Both the position numbers and the translations under genes were made by a program. The notes beneath the pieces are model-generated. The model did no database searches. It was given only the letters and a program-made list of their open reading frames with translations, and was not told where the DNA came from. This document shows, piece after piece, positions 25,239-34,869 of a stretch of 64,000 nt of DNA; position 1 is the first letter of the stretch, and each line of letters starts with the position of its first letter. The stretch covers positions 1 through 64,000 of the forward strand of contig JAEWPC010000025.1 of assembly GCA_023460795.1 (NCBI GenBank), given 5' to 3'. Source of the DNA: Bacillota bacterium. Lineage in GTDB: Bacteria > Bacillota > Bacilli > Paenibacillales > Paenibacillaceae.

Positions 25239-26399
25239 ATGCTGCTCAATAGAAAGCTGCTGATGCTCGGTTCGGGAGAGCTCGGCAAAGAAGTCATTAT
25301 CGAAGCGCAAAGACTCGGCGTGGAGACGATCGCCGTCGATCGCTACGAAGGAGCGCCGGCGATGCAGGTCGCTCACCGCAACTACGTAATCGATATGCTG
25401 GATCCTAAAGCGGTCCGCGAGCTTATCGAACGGGAGAAGCCGGACCTCATCGTACCGGAGATCGAAGCGATCGCGACGGCGGAGCTCGTGAAGCTGGAGG
25501 AGGAAGGCTATCGCGTCATTCCGACCGCCCGCGCCGCGCAGCTGACAATGGACCGCGAGGGCATTCGCCGTCTCGCTTCCGAGAAGCTCGGCTTGCCGAC
25601 GGCGGACTACCGGTTCGCGGACGACTTCGAATCGTTCGGTCAAGCGGCTAGGGAGATGGGCTTCCCATGCGTCGTCAAGCCGCTTATGAGCTCGTCGGGC
25701 AAAGGCCAAAGCGTCTGCAAATCCGAAGCCGATCTGGAACGCTGCTGGGAGATCGCCATGGAAGGCGGACGCGTACGGCAGACGCGCGTCATCGTCGAGC
25801 AGTTCATCCGGTTCGAATCGGAGATTACGCTGCTTACGGTACGCTCGGTCAGCGGCACGGCGTTCTGCGCGCCGATCGGCCATATCCAACAGGACGGGGA
25901 CTACATTGAATCGTGGCAGCCGCATCCGATAAGCGAAGCGCAGCTCGAGGAGTCGAAGCGCATCGCCAAGGCGATTACGGACGAGCTGGGCGGAGCGGGC
26001 ATTTTCGGCGTCGAGCTGTTCCTCGCCGAAGACAAAGTATACTTCAGCGAAGTGTCGCCGAGACCGCACGATACGGGCCTTGTTACGCTCGTCAGCCAAG
26101 ACTTGTCCGAATTCGCGTTGCACGCGCGGGCGATTCTCGGGTATCCGATTCCGGAGATCAACGTCGTGTCGCCGGGCGCCAGCCGTCCATTGAAGGCGAT
26201 GGAAGAGCTGAAGGACTATCGGATCGAAGGCGTCCGCGAAGCGCTCTCCTTCCCTAAGACGCAGGTGCGCGTGTTCGGCAAGCCGGTGACGAAGGCCGGT
26301 CGACGAATGGCAGTGGCGCTGACGGCTGCCGCGACGGTCGAAGAGGCTCGCGAGCGCGCTAAGCAGGCGCTGGACAAGCTCGTCATTCGCGGCGAGTAA
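25239..26399 (+). CDS. purT: Formate-dependent phosphoribosylglycinamide formyltransferase
   Basis: 386 residues from ATG 25239 (GGGAGGA upstream); an in-frame GTG at 25206 lacks an RBS. PurT uses formate and ATP to formylate GAR in purine synthesis, an alternative to folate-dependent PurN. The ATP-grasp fold is clear: MLGSGELGKEVIIEAQRLG, VVKPLMSSSGKGQS, VELFLAEDKVYFSEVSPRPHDTG and VVSPGASRP. TATAAT at 25195-25200 may be its -10. It stands alone, outside a pur operon. Confidence 0.95.
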   Translation: MLLNRKLLMLGSGELGKEVIIEAQRLGVETIAVDRYEGAPAMQVAHRNYVIDMLDPKAVRELIEREKPDLIVPEIEAIATAELVKLEEEGYRVIPTARAAQLTMDREGIRRLASEKLGLPTADYRFADDFESFGQAAREMGFPCVVKPLMSSSGKGQSVCKSEADLERCWEIAMEGGRVRQTRVIVEQFIRFESEITLLTVRSVSGTAFCAPIGHIQQDGDYIESWQPHPISEAQLEESKRIAKAITDELGGAGIFGVELFLAEDKVYFSEVSPRPHDTGLVTLVSQDLSEFALHARAILGYPIPEINVVSPGASRPLKAMEELKDYRIEGVREALSFPKTQVRVFGKPVTKAGRRMAVALTAAATVEEARERAKQALDKLVIRGE

Positions 26400-26518
26400 A
26401 CGCCAGCGAGTAGCGCAAAAGTGCAAACAAACGGAGATTTCCTATATGCTCATGCCGTTCTTTTCTCGCTATCATGAAGGGAGAAGATGCGGACTGGCGC
26501 TAATAGGAGGCAAATCTC

Positions 26519-27349
26519 ATGATCTTTACGAAAATGCACGGACTCGGCAACGACTTCATCGTCGTCGCGGGAGAGCAGGCGCTGCCTGATGGAGTAGACG
26601 AGCTGGCAATTCAGCTTTGCAATCGGTTTTTCGGCATCGGCGCGGACGGGTTGGTGTACATTCTGCCTTCCGACGTCGCGGACTTTAGAATGCGAATTAT
26701 TAACTCCGACGGCTCCGAAGCCGAGCAATGCGGCAACGCGATCCGCTGCGTATCCAAATACGTGTACGATAACGGACTGACGAACAAAACCTCCCTGACG
26801 ATCGAGACGCTCGGGGCGGGCGTGCAGCCGGTCGAGCTGGAGCTGACGGATGGCAAAGTAAGCCGCGTTACCGTCGACATGGGCGAGCCGATCCTGAACG
26901 GGCTCGCCGTGCCGACGACGATCGACGCGAATCCGGTCATCGGGCATACGGTTACGGTAGACGGACGCGACTTCGCGTTCACGGCCGTATCGATGGGCAA
27001 TCCGCACTGCGTCATCTACGTCGACGACGCGGTGAACTTCGACCTTGCGACATGGGGGCCGAAGCTGGAGAAGCACCCGCTGTTCCCGCGCAAGATCAAC
27101 GTGGAATTCGCGACGGTGAATAGCCGCGATCAAGTCGATATGCGCGTATGGGAACGCGGCGCGGGCCCTACGCTGGCTTGCGGCACCGGCGCTTGCGCGA
27201 CGCTCGTGTCGTCCGTTCTGAACGGGCATACGGGCCGAAAGGCGACGATCTCGCTGGCCGGCGGCGATCTGCTCATCGATTGGAACGAAGCGAACAACCG
27301 CGTCTATATGACGGGACCGGCCGCCTTCGTCTTTACGGGAACGATATAA
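26519..27349 (+). CDS. dapF: Diaminopimelate epimerase
   Basis: 276 residues. Interconverts LL- and meso-diaminopimelate for lysine and peptidoglycan synthesis without a cofactor, using two cysteines. Both are present: EQCGNAIRC (about 74-82) and ACGTGAC (about 220-226). The N-terminal MHGLGNDFIVV is the family hallmark. AGGAGG precedes the ATG. It forms a single-gene unit ended by a terminator. Confidence 0.97.
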   Translation: MIFTKMHGLGNDFIVVAGEQALPDGVDELAIQLCNRFFGIGADGLVYILPSDVADFRMRIINSDGSEAEQCGNAIRCVSKYVYDNGLTNKTSLTIETLGAGVQPVELELTDGKVSRVTVDMGEPILNGLAVPTTIDANPVIGHTVTVDGRDFAFTAVSMGNPHCVIYVDDAVNFDLATWGPKLEKHPLFPRKINVEFATVNSRDQVDMRVWERGAGPTLACGTGACATLVSSVLNGHTGRKATISLAGGDLLIDWNEANNRVYMTGPAAFVFTGTI

Positions 27350-27368
27350 TCGTATAGATATACTAGGT

Positions 27369-27393
27369 AAAACCCGGCATCCGCCGGGTTTTG
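27369..27393 (+). terminator. Intrinsic terminator after dapF
   Basis: AAAACCCGGC / GCCGGGTTTT with loop ATCC; the T run is part of the stem. Probably bidirectional. Confidence 0.8.
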
Positions 27394-27463
27394 CCATGTT
27401 CCAAAACGACAATATGTGCTACATTAGTAATACTTTACGTTTAAGATTGGATGGGGAAGCTTC

Positions 27464-29341
27464 ATGAAACCGGATTTGCGCGTTGCGCTGGCCCAGCGGC
27501 CGATGGTCGGGGACGGCGCGATGGCTACATATCTCTATCAGCTCGGCTTGCCCGTCGGGGTCTCGTTCGAGGAGTTCAACTTGATCAAGCCGGACGTGAT
27601 CGCGGACGTGCATCGCCGTTACGCGGCTGCAGGCGCGGAAATTATCGAGACGAATACTTATTCGGCTCAGCACAATAAATTATCGAGATACGGCTTGGAG
27701 AAGAAGGCCGAGGAAATCAACGCGGCGGGCGTCGCCCTCGCGCGCAAAGCCGTCGGCCAGGACGTGTACGTTGTCGGTTCGGTCGGCGCCGTTCGCGGAG
27801 GCGCGGGGAAGAACGTTCGCACGGCCATCGTTCGCAGGGATTTCGAAGAACAGATCGGCGCGCTGCTCACTGCCGGAGTCGACGGCGTGCTGCTGGAAAC
27901 GTTCTTCGATCTGGAAGAACTATCGATCGCGCTCGGCATCATTCGCAAGAAGAGCGATATCAGCGTCATCTGCCAATTCGCCGTGGAGGATCCTTACCGG
28001 ACGCATGACGGCATTCCGCTGGCGGAAGCGTTCCGCAGGCTGAAGGGCGAAGGCGCGGACATTATCGGCTTCAACTGCCGCAGCGGCCCGAACGGCATTC
28101 TGCGCGCGGTCGAGATGCTGCCGGCAGATATCGGGCTTCCGGTCAGCGTATTTCCGAACGCGGGAATCCCGGACTACGTGGACGGCAAAGTCGTCTATTC
28201 CGCGTCGCCGGAATATTTCGCGTCGTCGGCGATCCGATTCGCGGACGCGGGCGTGCGGCTGATCGGCGGCTGCTGCGGCACGACGCCGGAGCATATCGCC
28301 GCGATCGCCGGCGCGTTGAACAATTACGTGCCGCAATCCGCGGATGGGACGCAGGCATCCAAAACCGTGACCGAGGCGGAGGTTGCCCGTCCGGCCGTAG
28401 AATCGGTCTCGCAGCCGCCAGAGCCTCCGAAGGAACCGAGCATCGTCGATCTCGTTCGCGAGCGGCATACGGTCATCGTCGAGCTCGACCCGCCTCGCGA
28501 TCTCGATATCGCGAAGTTCATGGCGGGCGCGCAAGCGCTCAAGGACGCCCAGGCGGACGCCCTCACGATGGCGGACAACTCGCTCGCCGTCACGCGCATG
28601 AGCAACATGGCGCTCGCGGCGTTGCTCAAGGAACGAGTCGGCATTCGTCCGCTCGTCCACATCGCTTGCCGCGACCGCAACTTGATCGGGACGCAATCGC
28701 ATATGATGGGCTTCGACGCGCTCGGCATCGACCACGTGCTGGCCGTTACCGGCGACCCGGCCAAGTTTGGAGATTTGCCGGGTTCGAGCTCCGTATACGA
28801 TCTGACGTCGTTCGAGATTATCAAGATGATCAAACAGCTGAACGAAGGCATCGCCTTCTCGGGCAAACCTCTGAAGCAGAGGGCGAATTTCATCGTCGGA
28901 GCGGCGTTTAACCCGAACGTCAAATATTTGGACAAAGCCGTGCAACGGCTGGAGCGCAAAGTCGCTTCCGGCGCGGACTACATCATGACTCAGCCGGTAT
29001 ACGACGCCCAGCAGATCGTGAGTATAGCCGAAGCGACGAAGCATCTGGACGTTCCGATCTTCATGGGGATTTTCCCGCTCGCGAGCGGGCGAAACGCGGA
29101 ATATCTGCACAACGAGGTGCCGGGCATCCAATTGTCGGACGAAGTTCGAAGACGGATGAGCGGGCTCGAAGGCGCGGAAGGGCGCACGGAAGGCGTCAAG
29201 ATCGCGCAGGAGCTGCTGGACGTCGCGATGGCTCATTTTAACGGAATCTATCTGATGACGCCGTTCCTTGCCTACGAGATGACGGCGGCCTTGACGAAAT
29301 ACGTGAAGGAAAACAGCAATAAGCATGCCGTACGCGGGTAA
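27464..29341 (+). CDS. yitJ: Bifunctional homocysteine S-methyltransferase / 5,10-methylenetetrahydrofolate reductase
   Basis: 625-residue fusion. Residues 1-300 are a homocysteine methyltransferase barrel with zinc ligands FNCRSGP (about 205) and GGCCGTTPEH (about 268). A linker follows (300-330). Residues 335-620 are a MetF-like flavoprotein that reduces methylene-THF (VIVELDPPRDLD, LAVTGDPAKFGD, YIMTQPVYDAQ). Together they supply methyl groups for methionine synthesis. In Bacillus yitJ is under an S-box riboswitch, but the 114 bp upstream here are too short for one and show none of its motifs. It sits just before remA, where yicC/yloC commonly lies. Confidence 0.93.
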   Translation: MKPDLRVALAQRPMVGDGAMATYLYQLGLPVGVSFEEFNLIKPDVIADVHRRYAAAGAEIIETNTYSAQHNKLSRYGLEKKAEEINAAGVALARKAVGQDVYVVGSVGAVRGGAGKNVRTAIVRRDFEEQIGALLTAGVDGVLLETFFDLEELSIALGIIRKKSDISVICQFAVEDPYRTHDGIPLAEAFRRLKGEGADIIGFNCRSGPNGILRAVEMLPADIGLPVSVFPNAGIPDYVDGKVVYSASPEYFASSAIRFADAGVRLIGGCCGTTPEHIAAIAGALNNYVPQSADGTQASKTVTEAEVARPAVESVSQPPEPPKEPSIVDLVRERHTVIVELDPPRDLDIAKFMAGAQALKDAQADALTMADNSLAVTRMSNMALAALLKERVGIRPLVHIACRDRNLIGTQSHMMGFDALGIDHVLAVTGDPAKFGDLPGSSSVYDLTSFEIIKMIKQLNEGIAFSGKPLKQRANFIVGAAFNPNVKYLDKAVQRLERKVASGADYIMTQPVYDAQQIVSIAEATKHLDVPIFMGIFPLASGRNAEYLHNEVPGIQLSDEVRRRMSGLEGAEGRTEGVKIAQELLDVAMAHFNGIYLMTPFLAYEMTAALTKYVKENSNKHAVRG

Positions 29342-29357
29342 GCGAGGAGCGCTCCCC

Positions 29358-29386
29358 TTGTCCCTCCTATCGATTTCAAGTACAAT
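29358..29386 (+). promoter_or_regulatory. Candidate promoter of remA-gmk-rpoZ
   Basis: TTGTCC (29358-29363), 17 bp, TACAAT (29381-29386), about 55 bp upstream of remA. Confidence 0.6.
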
Positions 29387-29441
29387 AGAGTATTATATCG
29401 CGAGTTGACGAATGTGGTTATGACCGGAGGAATGTGAAGCT

Positions 29442-29702
29442 ATGGCGATTAAGCTGATTAACATCGGATTTGGCAACATCGTGTCCGCGAATCGGATTAT
29501 ATCCATTGTCAGTCCGGAATCGGCACCGATCAAACGGATTATTCAAGAGGCGCGGGACCGTCATATGCTGATCGACGCTACATATGGCAGACGGACCCGA
29601 GCCGTTATTATTACCGATAGCGATCACGTAATCCTGTCCGCCGTCCAGCCAGAGACGGTAGCGCACCGGTTGTCTACCAAAGACGACGAACATGACGAAT
29701 GA
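29442..29702 (+). CDS. remA: Extracellular matrix regulator RemA (DUF370)
   Basis: 86 residues. RemA is a small oligomeric DNA-binding protein; in Bacillus it activates matrix (eps, tapA) and osmoprotection genes. Family signatures INIGFGNIVSANRIISIVSPES and DATYGRRTRAVIITDSDHVILSAVQPE are intact. The RBS is GGAGG. It overlaps or abuts gmk in a conserved remA-gmk-rpoZ order. Confidence 0.96.
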   Translation: MAIKLINIGFGNIVSANRIISIVSPESAPIKRIIQEARDRHMLIDATYGRRTRAVIITDSDHVILSAVQPETVAHRLSTKDDEHDE

Positions 29703-29715
29703 ATCGGGGAGCACC

Positions 29716-30345
29716 ATGAACAAAGGTTTGTTATTCGTATTATCCGGCCCGTCCGGGGTCGGCAAAGGGACCGTCTGCTCGGCGCTTCGCACGAAGCTGC
29801 CCGAGCTCGTCTATTCGGTGTCCGCGACGACGCGCGCGCCTCGCGAAGGCGAGAAGGACGGCGTCAATTACTTCTTCAAGTCGCGCGAGCAATTCCAAGA
29901 GATGATCCATAGCGACGCGCTCCTCGAATACGCCGAATATGTCGGCAATTATTACGGCACGCCGCGCGATTTCGTCGAGAAGACGTTGTCCGAAGGCAAA
30001 GACATCATCCTCGAGATCGAAGTCCAAGGCGCGCTGAAGGTCAAAGAGAAGTTCCCGGACGGGGTGTTTATTTTCTTGATGCCGCCGTCGCTGGACGAGT
30101 TGAAATCCCGGCTCGGCGGACGGGGAACGGAGTCTCAAGCGACGATCGATCATCGGCTTTCCGTCGCGAAGGACGAGATCAACCTGCTCTATCATTACGA
30201 CTACGCCGTCGTCAATGATCAGATCGACCTAGCCTGCAAGCGGATCGATTCGATCATTACGGCGGAGCATTGCAAGCGCGGGCGGTTCCTGCACGAGCTG
30301 TACAATTGCGAGCACGACGCGGTTTCCGCCGCGGACAATGTCTGA
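29716..30345 (+). CDS. gmk: Guanylate kinase
   Basis: 209 residues from ATG 29716, which has GGGGAG upstream. An in-frame ATG at 29692 overlapping remA would add eight residues not typical of the family. Converts GMP to GDP with ATP. P-loop LSGPSGVGKGT (about 8-18), GMP-binding SATTRAPREGE and YAEYVGNYYGT. Essential for nucleotide pools and linked to ppGpp sensitivity in Firmicutes. Confidence 0.96.
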   Translation: MNKGLLFVLSGPSGVGKGTVCSALRTKLPELVYSVSATTRAPREGEKDGVNYFFKSREQFQEMIHSDALLEYAEYVGNYYGTPRDFVEKTLSEGKDIILEIEVQGALKVKEKFPDGVFIFLMPPSLDELKSRLGGRGTESQATIDHRLSVAKDEINLLYHYDYAVVNDQIDLACKRIDSIITAEHCKRGRFLHELYNCEHDAVSAADNV

Positions 30346-30358
30346 GGGGTGAAGAACG

Positions 30359-30565
30359 ATGTTGTATCCATCGATCGATGAATTAGTGAAGAAAGTAGAC
30401 AGCAAATATACGCTCGTCGTCGCGGCTTCCAAGCGCGCGCGCGGCCTTCGCGAAGGCGACCTGTGCGGAATAGGCGCTCCGAAATCGCACAAGCAAGTCG
30501 GCGTTGCGCTCGAGGAGATTTACCACGAAGCGATTAAAGTCGAGCACCTGAAAAAGGCTGACTAA
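30359..30565 (+). CDS. rpoZ: RNA polymerase omega subunit
   Basis: 68 residues with the omega fold (MLYPSIDELVKKVDSKYTLVV, AASKRAR). Stabilises the beta' subunit. GAGGGG precedes the ATG. It ends the remA-gmk-rpoZ unit and is followed by a terminator before coaBC. Confidence 0.95.
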   Translation: MLYPSIDELVKKVDSKYTLVVAASKRARGLREGDLCGIGAPKSHKQVGVALEEIYHEAIKVEHLKKAD

Positions 30566-30583
30566 ACGCATAACCACGAAAAG

Positions 30584-30608
30584 AACAACCCCAGCGGTTG
30601 TTTTTTTT
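30584..30608 (+). terminator. Intrinsic terminator after rpoZ
   Basis: AACAACC / GGTTGTT stem with a short loop, then eight or more T. Confidence 0.9.
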
Positions 30609-30627
30609 CTAGAGAAGAGGGGAAACG

Positions 30628-31860
30628 ATGGTCAAACCGCTAGCGGGCAAAACGATCATACTGGGCATTACCGGCGGGATCGCCGCCTATAAGGCCGCGA
30701 CGCTCTGCAGCCGATTAGTCGGTCTCGGCGCTTCGGTGCGCGTCATCATGACGGAAGGCGCGACGAAGTTTATTGCGCCTCTGACCCTGCAGACGATATC
30801 CCGCCACCCGGTGGCGACGGACGTGTTCGACGAAAGAGACGCCTCTATCGTCCAGCATATCGACTGGGCAGACGCGGCCGATCTGGTCGTCGTCGCGCCG
30901 GCGACCGCCAACATTCTGGCCAAGATGGCCAGCGGTCTGGCGGACGACATGCTCAGCACGACGCTGCTCGCGGTTACCGCGCCCGTGCTCGTCGCGCCGG
31001 CGATGAACGTGCATATGTGGGAGCATCCTGCCGTCATCGAGAACGTCAATAAGCTCGCTTCCCGCGGCGTTACTTTCGTGGAGCCGGGGACGGGCCAGCT
31101 TGCCTGCGGATACGTCGGCAAAGGCCGGCTCGCGGAGCCGGACGAAATCGCGGAAGCGGTCGCGGCGATGTTGGCGGGTCCGAAGCCTTTGGCCGGCAAG
31201 CGCGTATTGATTACAGCCGGCGGTACGCTCGAGCGTATCGACCCGGTCCGATATATTACGAACGATTCCTCGGGCAAAATGGGGTACTCGTTCGCCGAAG
31301 CCGCGCGAGATTGGGGCGCGGACGTGACGCTCGTGTACGGGAAGACGGACGGCGTTCCGCCGGCGGGCGTTCAGGCCGTGCGCGTCGAGTCGGCCGAACA
31401 GATGAAGGAAGCGGTCATGTCTCGCGTAGCCGAAGCGGACATCGTGATCAAGTCCGCGGCGGTCGCCGACTACCGGCCGCTTCACCGGGAAGAGCACAAG
31501 ATTAAGAAGAAGTCGGATACGCTCACGCTTGAGCTCGTCCGCAACCCGGACATTCTGCAGACGATCGGCGAGTGGCGCGAGACGCAGGCCGGCAAGCGCG
31601 TGCCCGTCGTCGTCGGCTTCGCGGCGGAGACGATGGAGCTCGAGCGCAACGCGCTGGATAAGCTGACTCGCAAGAAGTGCGATTTCATCGTCGCGAATAA
31701 CGTGACGCTAGACGGCGCAGGCTTCGGGACGGATACGAATATCGTCAGCATATACGGTACGGAAGGCTTTGCGGAGCATCTGCCGCAATTGTCGAAGAAG
31801 GCTGTCGCGCAGCGAGTATTAGAGCTGGCGAAAGCGAAGATGGGATCGGATCGCGAATGA
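30628..31860 (+). CDS. coaBC: Phosphopantothenoylcysteine synthetase/decarboxylase
   Basis: 410-residue bifunctional enzyme making 4'-phosphopantetheine from phosphopantothenate and cysteine. The N-terminal flavin decarboxylase (1-185) has GITGGIAAYKA, the PAMNVHMW motif and the cysteine-bearing LACGYVGKGR. The C-terminal CTP-dependent ligase (190-400) has TAGGTLERIDPVRYITNDSSGKMG. It overlaps priA by four bases (ATGA). Starts a coaBC-priA-def-fmt unit that ends at the terminator after fmt. Confidence 0.97.
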   Translation: MVKPLAGKTIILGITGGIAAYKAATLCSRLVGLGASVRVIMTEGATKFIAPLTLQTISRHPVATDVFDERDASIVQHIDWADAADLVVVAPATANILAKMASGLADDMLSTTLLAVTAPVLVAPAMNVHMWEHPAVIENVNKLASRGVTFVEPGTGQLACGYVGKGRLAEPDEIAEAVAAMLAGPKPLAGKRVLITAGGTLERIDPVRYITNDSSGKMGYSFAEAARDWGADVTLVYGKTDGVPPAGVQAVRVESAEQMKEAVMSRVAEADIVIKSAAVADYRPLHREEHKIKKKSDTLTLELVRNPDILQTIGEWRETQAGKRVPVVVGFAAETMELERNALDKLTRKKCDFIVANNVTLDGAGFGTDTNIVSIYGTEGFAEHLPQLSKKAVAQRVLELAKAKMGSDRE

Positions 31861-34337
31861 CGGTAGCCAGGGTAATCGTAGACGTGCCGAGCCGCGACAC
31901 GGACCGCACGTTCGACTATCTGATCCCGCCGCAGCTGGCCGGATGGGTCGAGATCGGCAGCCGCGTGGCCGTGCCTTTCGGCGGGCGCGCCTTGCAAGGC
32001 ATCGTAACGGGATTGGCGGACGATGCCGAAGTCGAGGCGGCGAAGCTGAAGCCGATCGCGGAATTGATGGACGCGGTGCCTCCGTTATCCGCGGAGCTCG
32101 TGCAGCTCGGCGAATGGATCAGCCGGAGATGGCTTTGCCCGCTGACGGTAGCGCTGCAGGCGATGCTTCCGGCGGCGCTCAAAGGCAAAGCGGAGAAATA
32201 CGTGTACCCGGCTGCCGGAGCGGAGTGGACCGATGAAGAGGCGTTCTTCGCCGACGGCTTATTGTCTGCTCTGAGCAAGGGCGAGCCGAGGAAGCTGGCG
32301 GCGCTGCTGCAGCAGTATCCGGAGAATGGCGACTTGCTGCGGCTATGGCTTAAGCAAGGCCGGCTGGAAGAGAGGCAGCGGGTGGAAAACCGGCTGTCGG
32401 TGAAGACGGTGCAGACGGTGTTCGCGCCTTCGGGCGAGGCGTTGCGGCAGGCGATGGAAGAGCTGCCTGCCCGCGCGCGCAAGCAGCACGAGGTGCTCGC
32501 CTACTTAAGCGAGCATCCGGAACCGATCGCGGTGGAGAGACTGGCCGAGGCGCTCGGCACGACTTCCTCCACGATTCGTGCGCTGGCCGAACGCGGGTCG
32601 ATCGAGATACGGGCGATCACCGAAGATCGCGATCCTTATGCGAACCGTCATTTTCCGGCTTCGGCGCCGATGACGTTGACGCCCGCGCAAGCGGAAGCGA
32701 TCGCGCCGATAATAGCCGATTTGGACAGCCGCGAGCATGCTTCCTTCTTGCTGCACGGCGTGACGGGAAGCGGCAAGACGGAGCTGTATTTGCAATCGAT
32801 CGACCGTTGTTTGAAGAGCGGACGGGAAGCGATCGTCCTGGTGCCGGAAATCTCTCTGACCCCGCAGATGGTCGAGCGGTTCAAGAGCCGGTTCGGCGCC
32901 AAGGTCGCCGTCCTGCACAGCCGGCTGTCGAACGGCGAGCGATACGACGAGTGGCGCAAAATCCGCGAAGGCCGCGCTCAAGTGGCGGTCGGCGCTCGTT
33001 CCGCGATTTTCGCTCCCTTCGGGCGGATCGGTTTGATCGTCATCGACGAAGAACACGAAACTTCCTATAAACAAGAAGAAAGTCCGAAATACCATGCCCG
33101 CGACGTCGCGATCGAACGCGCCAGGCAGCATGGCGCGGTCGTCGTGCTCGGCTCGGCGACGCCGTCGCTCGAGACGTACGCCGCCGCGAAACGGGGCGAA
33201 GGCGGCATGGGGTACATTCCGCTGCCTCAGCGCGTGGCGGATCGACCGTTGCCCGGCGTTCGCATCGTCGACATGCGCGAGGAGCTGAAGCTCGGCAATC
33301 GCGCGATGTTCAGCCGGGCGCTTCATGAGGCGATCACGGATCGGCTCGTCAAGGGCGAGCAAATGGTGCTGCTCCTGAATCGACGAGGTTACGCGACGTT
33401 CGTCATGTGCCGCTCTTGCGGATATACGGCGTTATGCCCGCATTGCGAGATTGCGCTCACGTACCATCGCGGCGCGCAGAACATGCGCTGCCACTACTGC
33501 GGTTACGCGGAAGCAGAGCCGAAGACGTGTCCGAGCTGCCAAAGCCCGCACATCCGCTATTTCGGAACCGGCACGCAGAAGGTCGAAGAGTCGCTGGCCG
33601 AAACTTTTCCCGGGATCAGGGTCATACGGATGGACGTCGATACGACGACGGAGAAAGGCTCGCACGAAAGATGGCTGACGGAATTCAGGGAACGCCGCGC
33701 GGACGTGCTGCTCGGCACGCAGATGGTCGCCAAAGGGCTTGATTTTCCTTATGTCACGTTAGTTGGCGTGCTCGCGGCAGACGCCGCGCTGCGGTTGCCC
33801 GACTTCCGCGCTCCCGAGCGGACGTTCCAGCTGCTCACACAGGTGGCGGGGCGGGCCGGACGGCACGAGCTGCCGGGCGAGGTCATCATTCAGACGTACG
33901 ATCCGGAGCATCCGTCGATTACTTCGGTGCAAGGCCATCACTACGAAGGCTTCGTCAGGCAAGAGCTGAAGCTGCGGCACGTGTTCGGCTATCCGCCGTA
34001 CGGCAGATTGATCGGCGTAACGTTCTCGCATGAATCGGTGCCGATGCTGTTGTCGGTGGGGCAGCGATTCGCGACGCGCCTCAAGGAGCTCTCCGCCGCT
34101 GAACGAATCGGAACGGACTTCTCCGGCGATTCGCCGGGCGTTCTCGAAGTGCTGGGACCGGTCGCATCTCCGATCGCGCGCCTCAAGGATCGCTACCGTT
34201 TTCAATGTATGGTAAAATATCGGGGAGAAGTCGATGCGAGCCGACTCGCGGCCCAAGCTCTTCGCGAGCTGGACGACGCCGTGAAGAAGAACGGCTTGCA
34301 AGTCAGCGTCGACGTAGACCCTCAGATGATGCTTTAG
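31857..34337 (+). CDS. priA: Primosomal replication restart helicase PriA
   Basis: 826 residues. Reloads the replisome at stalled forks. Order: N-terminal 3'-DNA-binding domain, winged helix, SF2 core with Walker A GVTGSGKTE (about 300) and DEEH (about 398), a zinc module of eight cysteines (CRSCGYTALCPHC, CHYCGY, CPSC) around 520-565, and motif VI in VAGRAGR. All expected motifs are present. Coupled to coaBC by overlap. Confidence 0.97.
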   Translation: MTVARVIVDVPSRDTDRTFDYLIPPQLAGWVEIGSRVAVPFGGRALQGIVTGLADDAEVEAAKLKPIAELMDAVPPLSAELVQLGEWISRRWLCPLTVALQAMLPAALKGKAEKYVYPAAGAEWTDEEAFFADGLLSALSKGEPRKLAALLQQYPENGDLLRLWLKQGRLEERQRVENRLSVKTVQTVFAPSGEALRQAMEELPARARKQHEVLAYLSEHPEPIAVERLAEALGTTSSTIRALAERGSIEIRAITEDRDPYANRHFPASAPMTLTPAQAEAIAPIIADLDSREHASFLLHGVTGSGKTELYLQSIDRCLKSGREAIVLVPEISLTPQMVERFKSRFGAKVAVLHSRLSNGERYDEWRKIREGRAQVAVGARSAIFAPFGRIGLIVIDEEHETSYKQEESPKYHARDVAIERARQHGAVVVLGSATPSLETYAAAKRGEGGMGYIPLPQRVADRPLPGVRIVDMREELKLGNRAMFSRALHEAITDRLVKGEQMVLLLNRRGYATFVMCRSCGYTALCPHCEIALTYHRGAQNMRCHYCGYAEAEPKTCPSCQSPHIRYFGTGTQKVEESLAETFPGIRVIRMDVDTTTEKGSHERWLTEFRERRADVLLGTQMVAKGLDFPYVTLVGVLAADAALRLPDFRAPERTFQLLTQVAGRAGRHELPGEVIIQTYDPEHPSITSVQGHHYEGFVRQELKLRHVFGYPPYGRLIGVTFSHESVPMLLSVGQRFATRLKELSAAERIGTDFSGDSPGVLEVLGPVASPIARLKDRYRFQCMVKYRGEVDASRLAAQALRELDDAVKKNGLQVSVDVDPQMML

Positions 34338-34382
34338 ACACTAGCCCGTTAATGACGTTGCGAAGAAAAGGAAGGATGCCGA

Positions 34383-34868
34383 ATGTCGATCCGATTTATT
34401 GTGAAACACCCTGACGAAGTGCTTCGTGAGCCTGCCCAGGAAGTGACGAAGTTCAACGCCAACCTGCACAAGCTATTGGACGATATGGCCGACACGATGT
34501 ACGACGCCGACGGCGTCGGATTGGCCGCGCCGCAGGTCGGCATCTCCAAGCGCGTAATCGTCGTCGACGTTGGCGACGACAACGGGTTGATCGAGCTGGT
34601 GAATCCGGAAATCGTATCGAAGGACGGAGAACAGCTCGGTCCGGAAGGCTGCCTCAGCATCCCGGGACTCCAAGGAGACGTTCGCCGCTCGAACCATATC
34701 GTCATCAAGGGCTTCGACCGCAACGGCACGCCTGTTCAGTACGAAGCCACGGAGTTTCTGTCCCGCGCGTTCCAGCATGAAGTCGACCACTTGAACGGGA
34801 TATTGTACATCGATCTCGCGGAGTCGATCTACGAGGCGCGCAAGGAACAAGAGCAGGATGGGGAATAG
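34383..34868 (+). CDS. def: Peptide deformylase
   Basis: 161 residues. Removes the formyl group from nascent peptides. The three metal-site motifs are complete: GVGLAAPQVG (about 45-54), EGCLSIPG (about 89-96) and QHEVDHLNG (about 131-139). Length and motif form fit the type 1 enzymes. Followed at once by fmt, which makes the formylated initiator tRNA. Confidence 0.97.
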   Translation: MSIRFIVKHPDEVLREPAQEVTKFNANLHKLLDDMADTMYDADGVGLAAPQVGISKRVIVVDVGDDNGLIELVNPEIVSKDGEQLGPEGCLSIPGLQGDVRRSNHIVIKGFDRNGTPVQYEATEFLSRAFQHEVDHLNGILYIDLAESIYEARKEQEQDGE

Positions 34869-34869
34869 A

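Noticed and set aside
25140..26426. 428-codon frame antisense to purT, and similar long antisense frames opposite yitJ, prkC and recG
   Set aside because: They arise from the GC-rich third positions of the real genes, are rich in Arg/His/Asp, and lack RBS and domains.
27350..27463. S-box (SAM) riboswitch upstream of yitJ
   Set aside because: Only about 70 bp remain after the dapF terminator and none of the S-box core sequences are visible.
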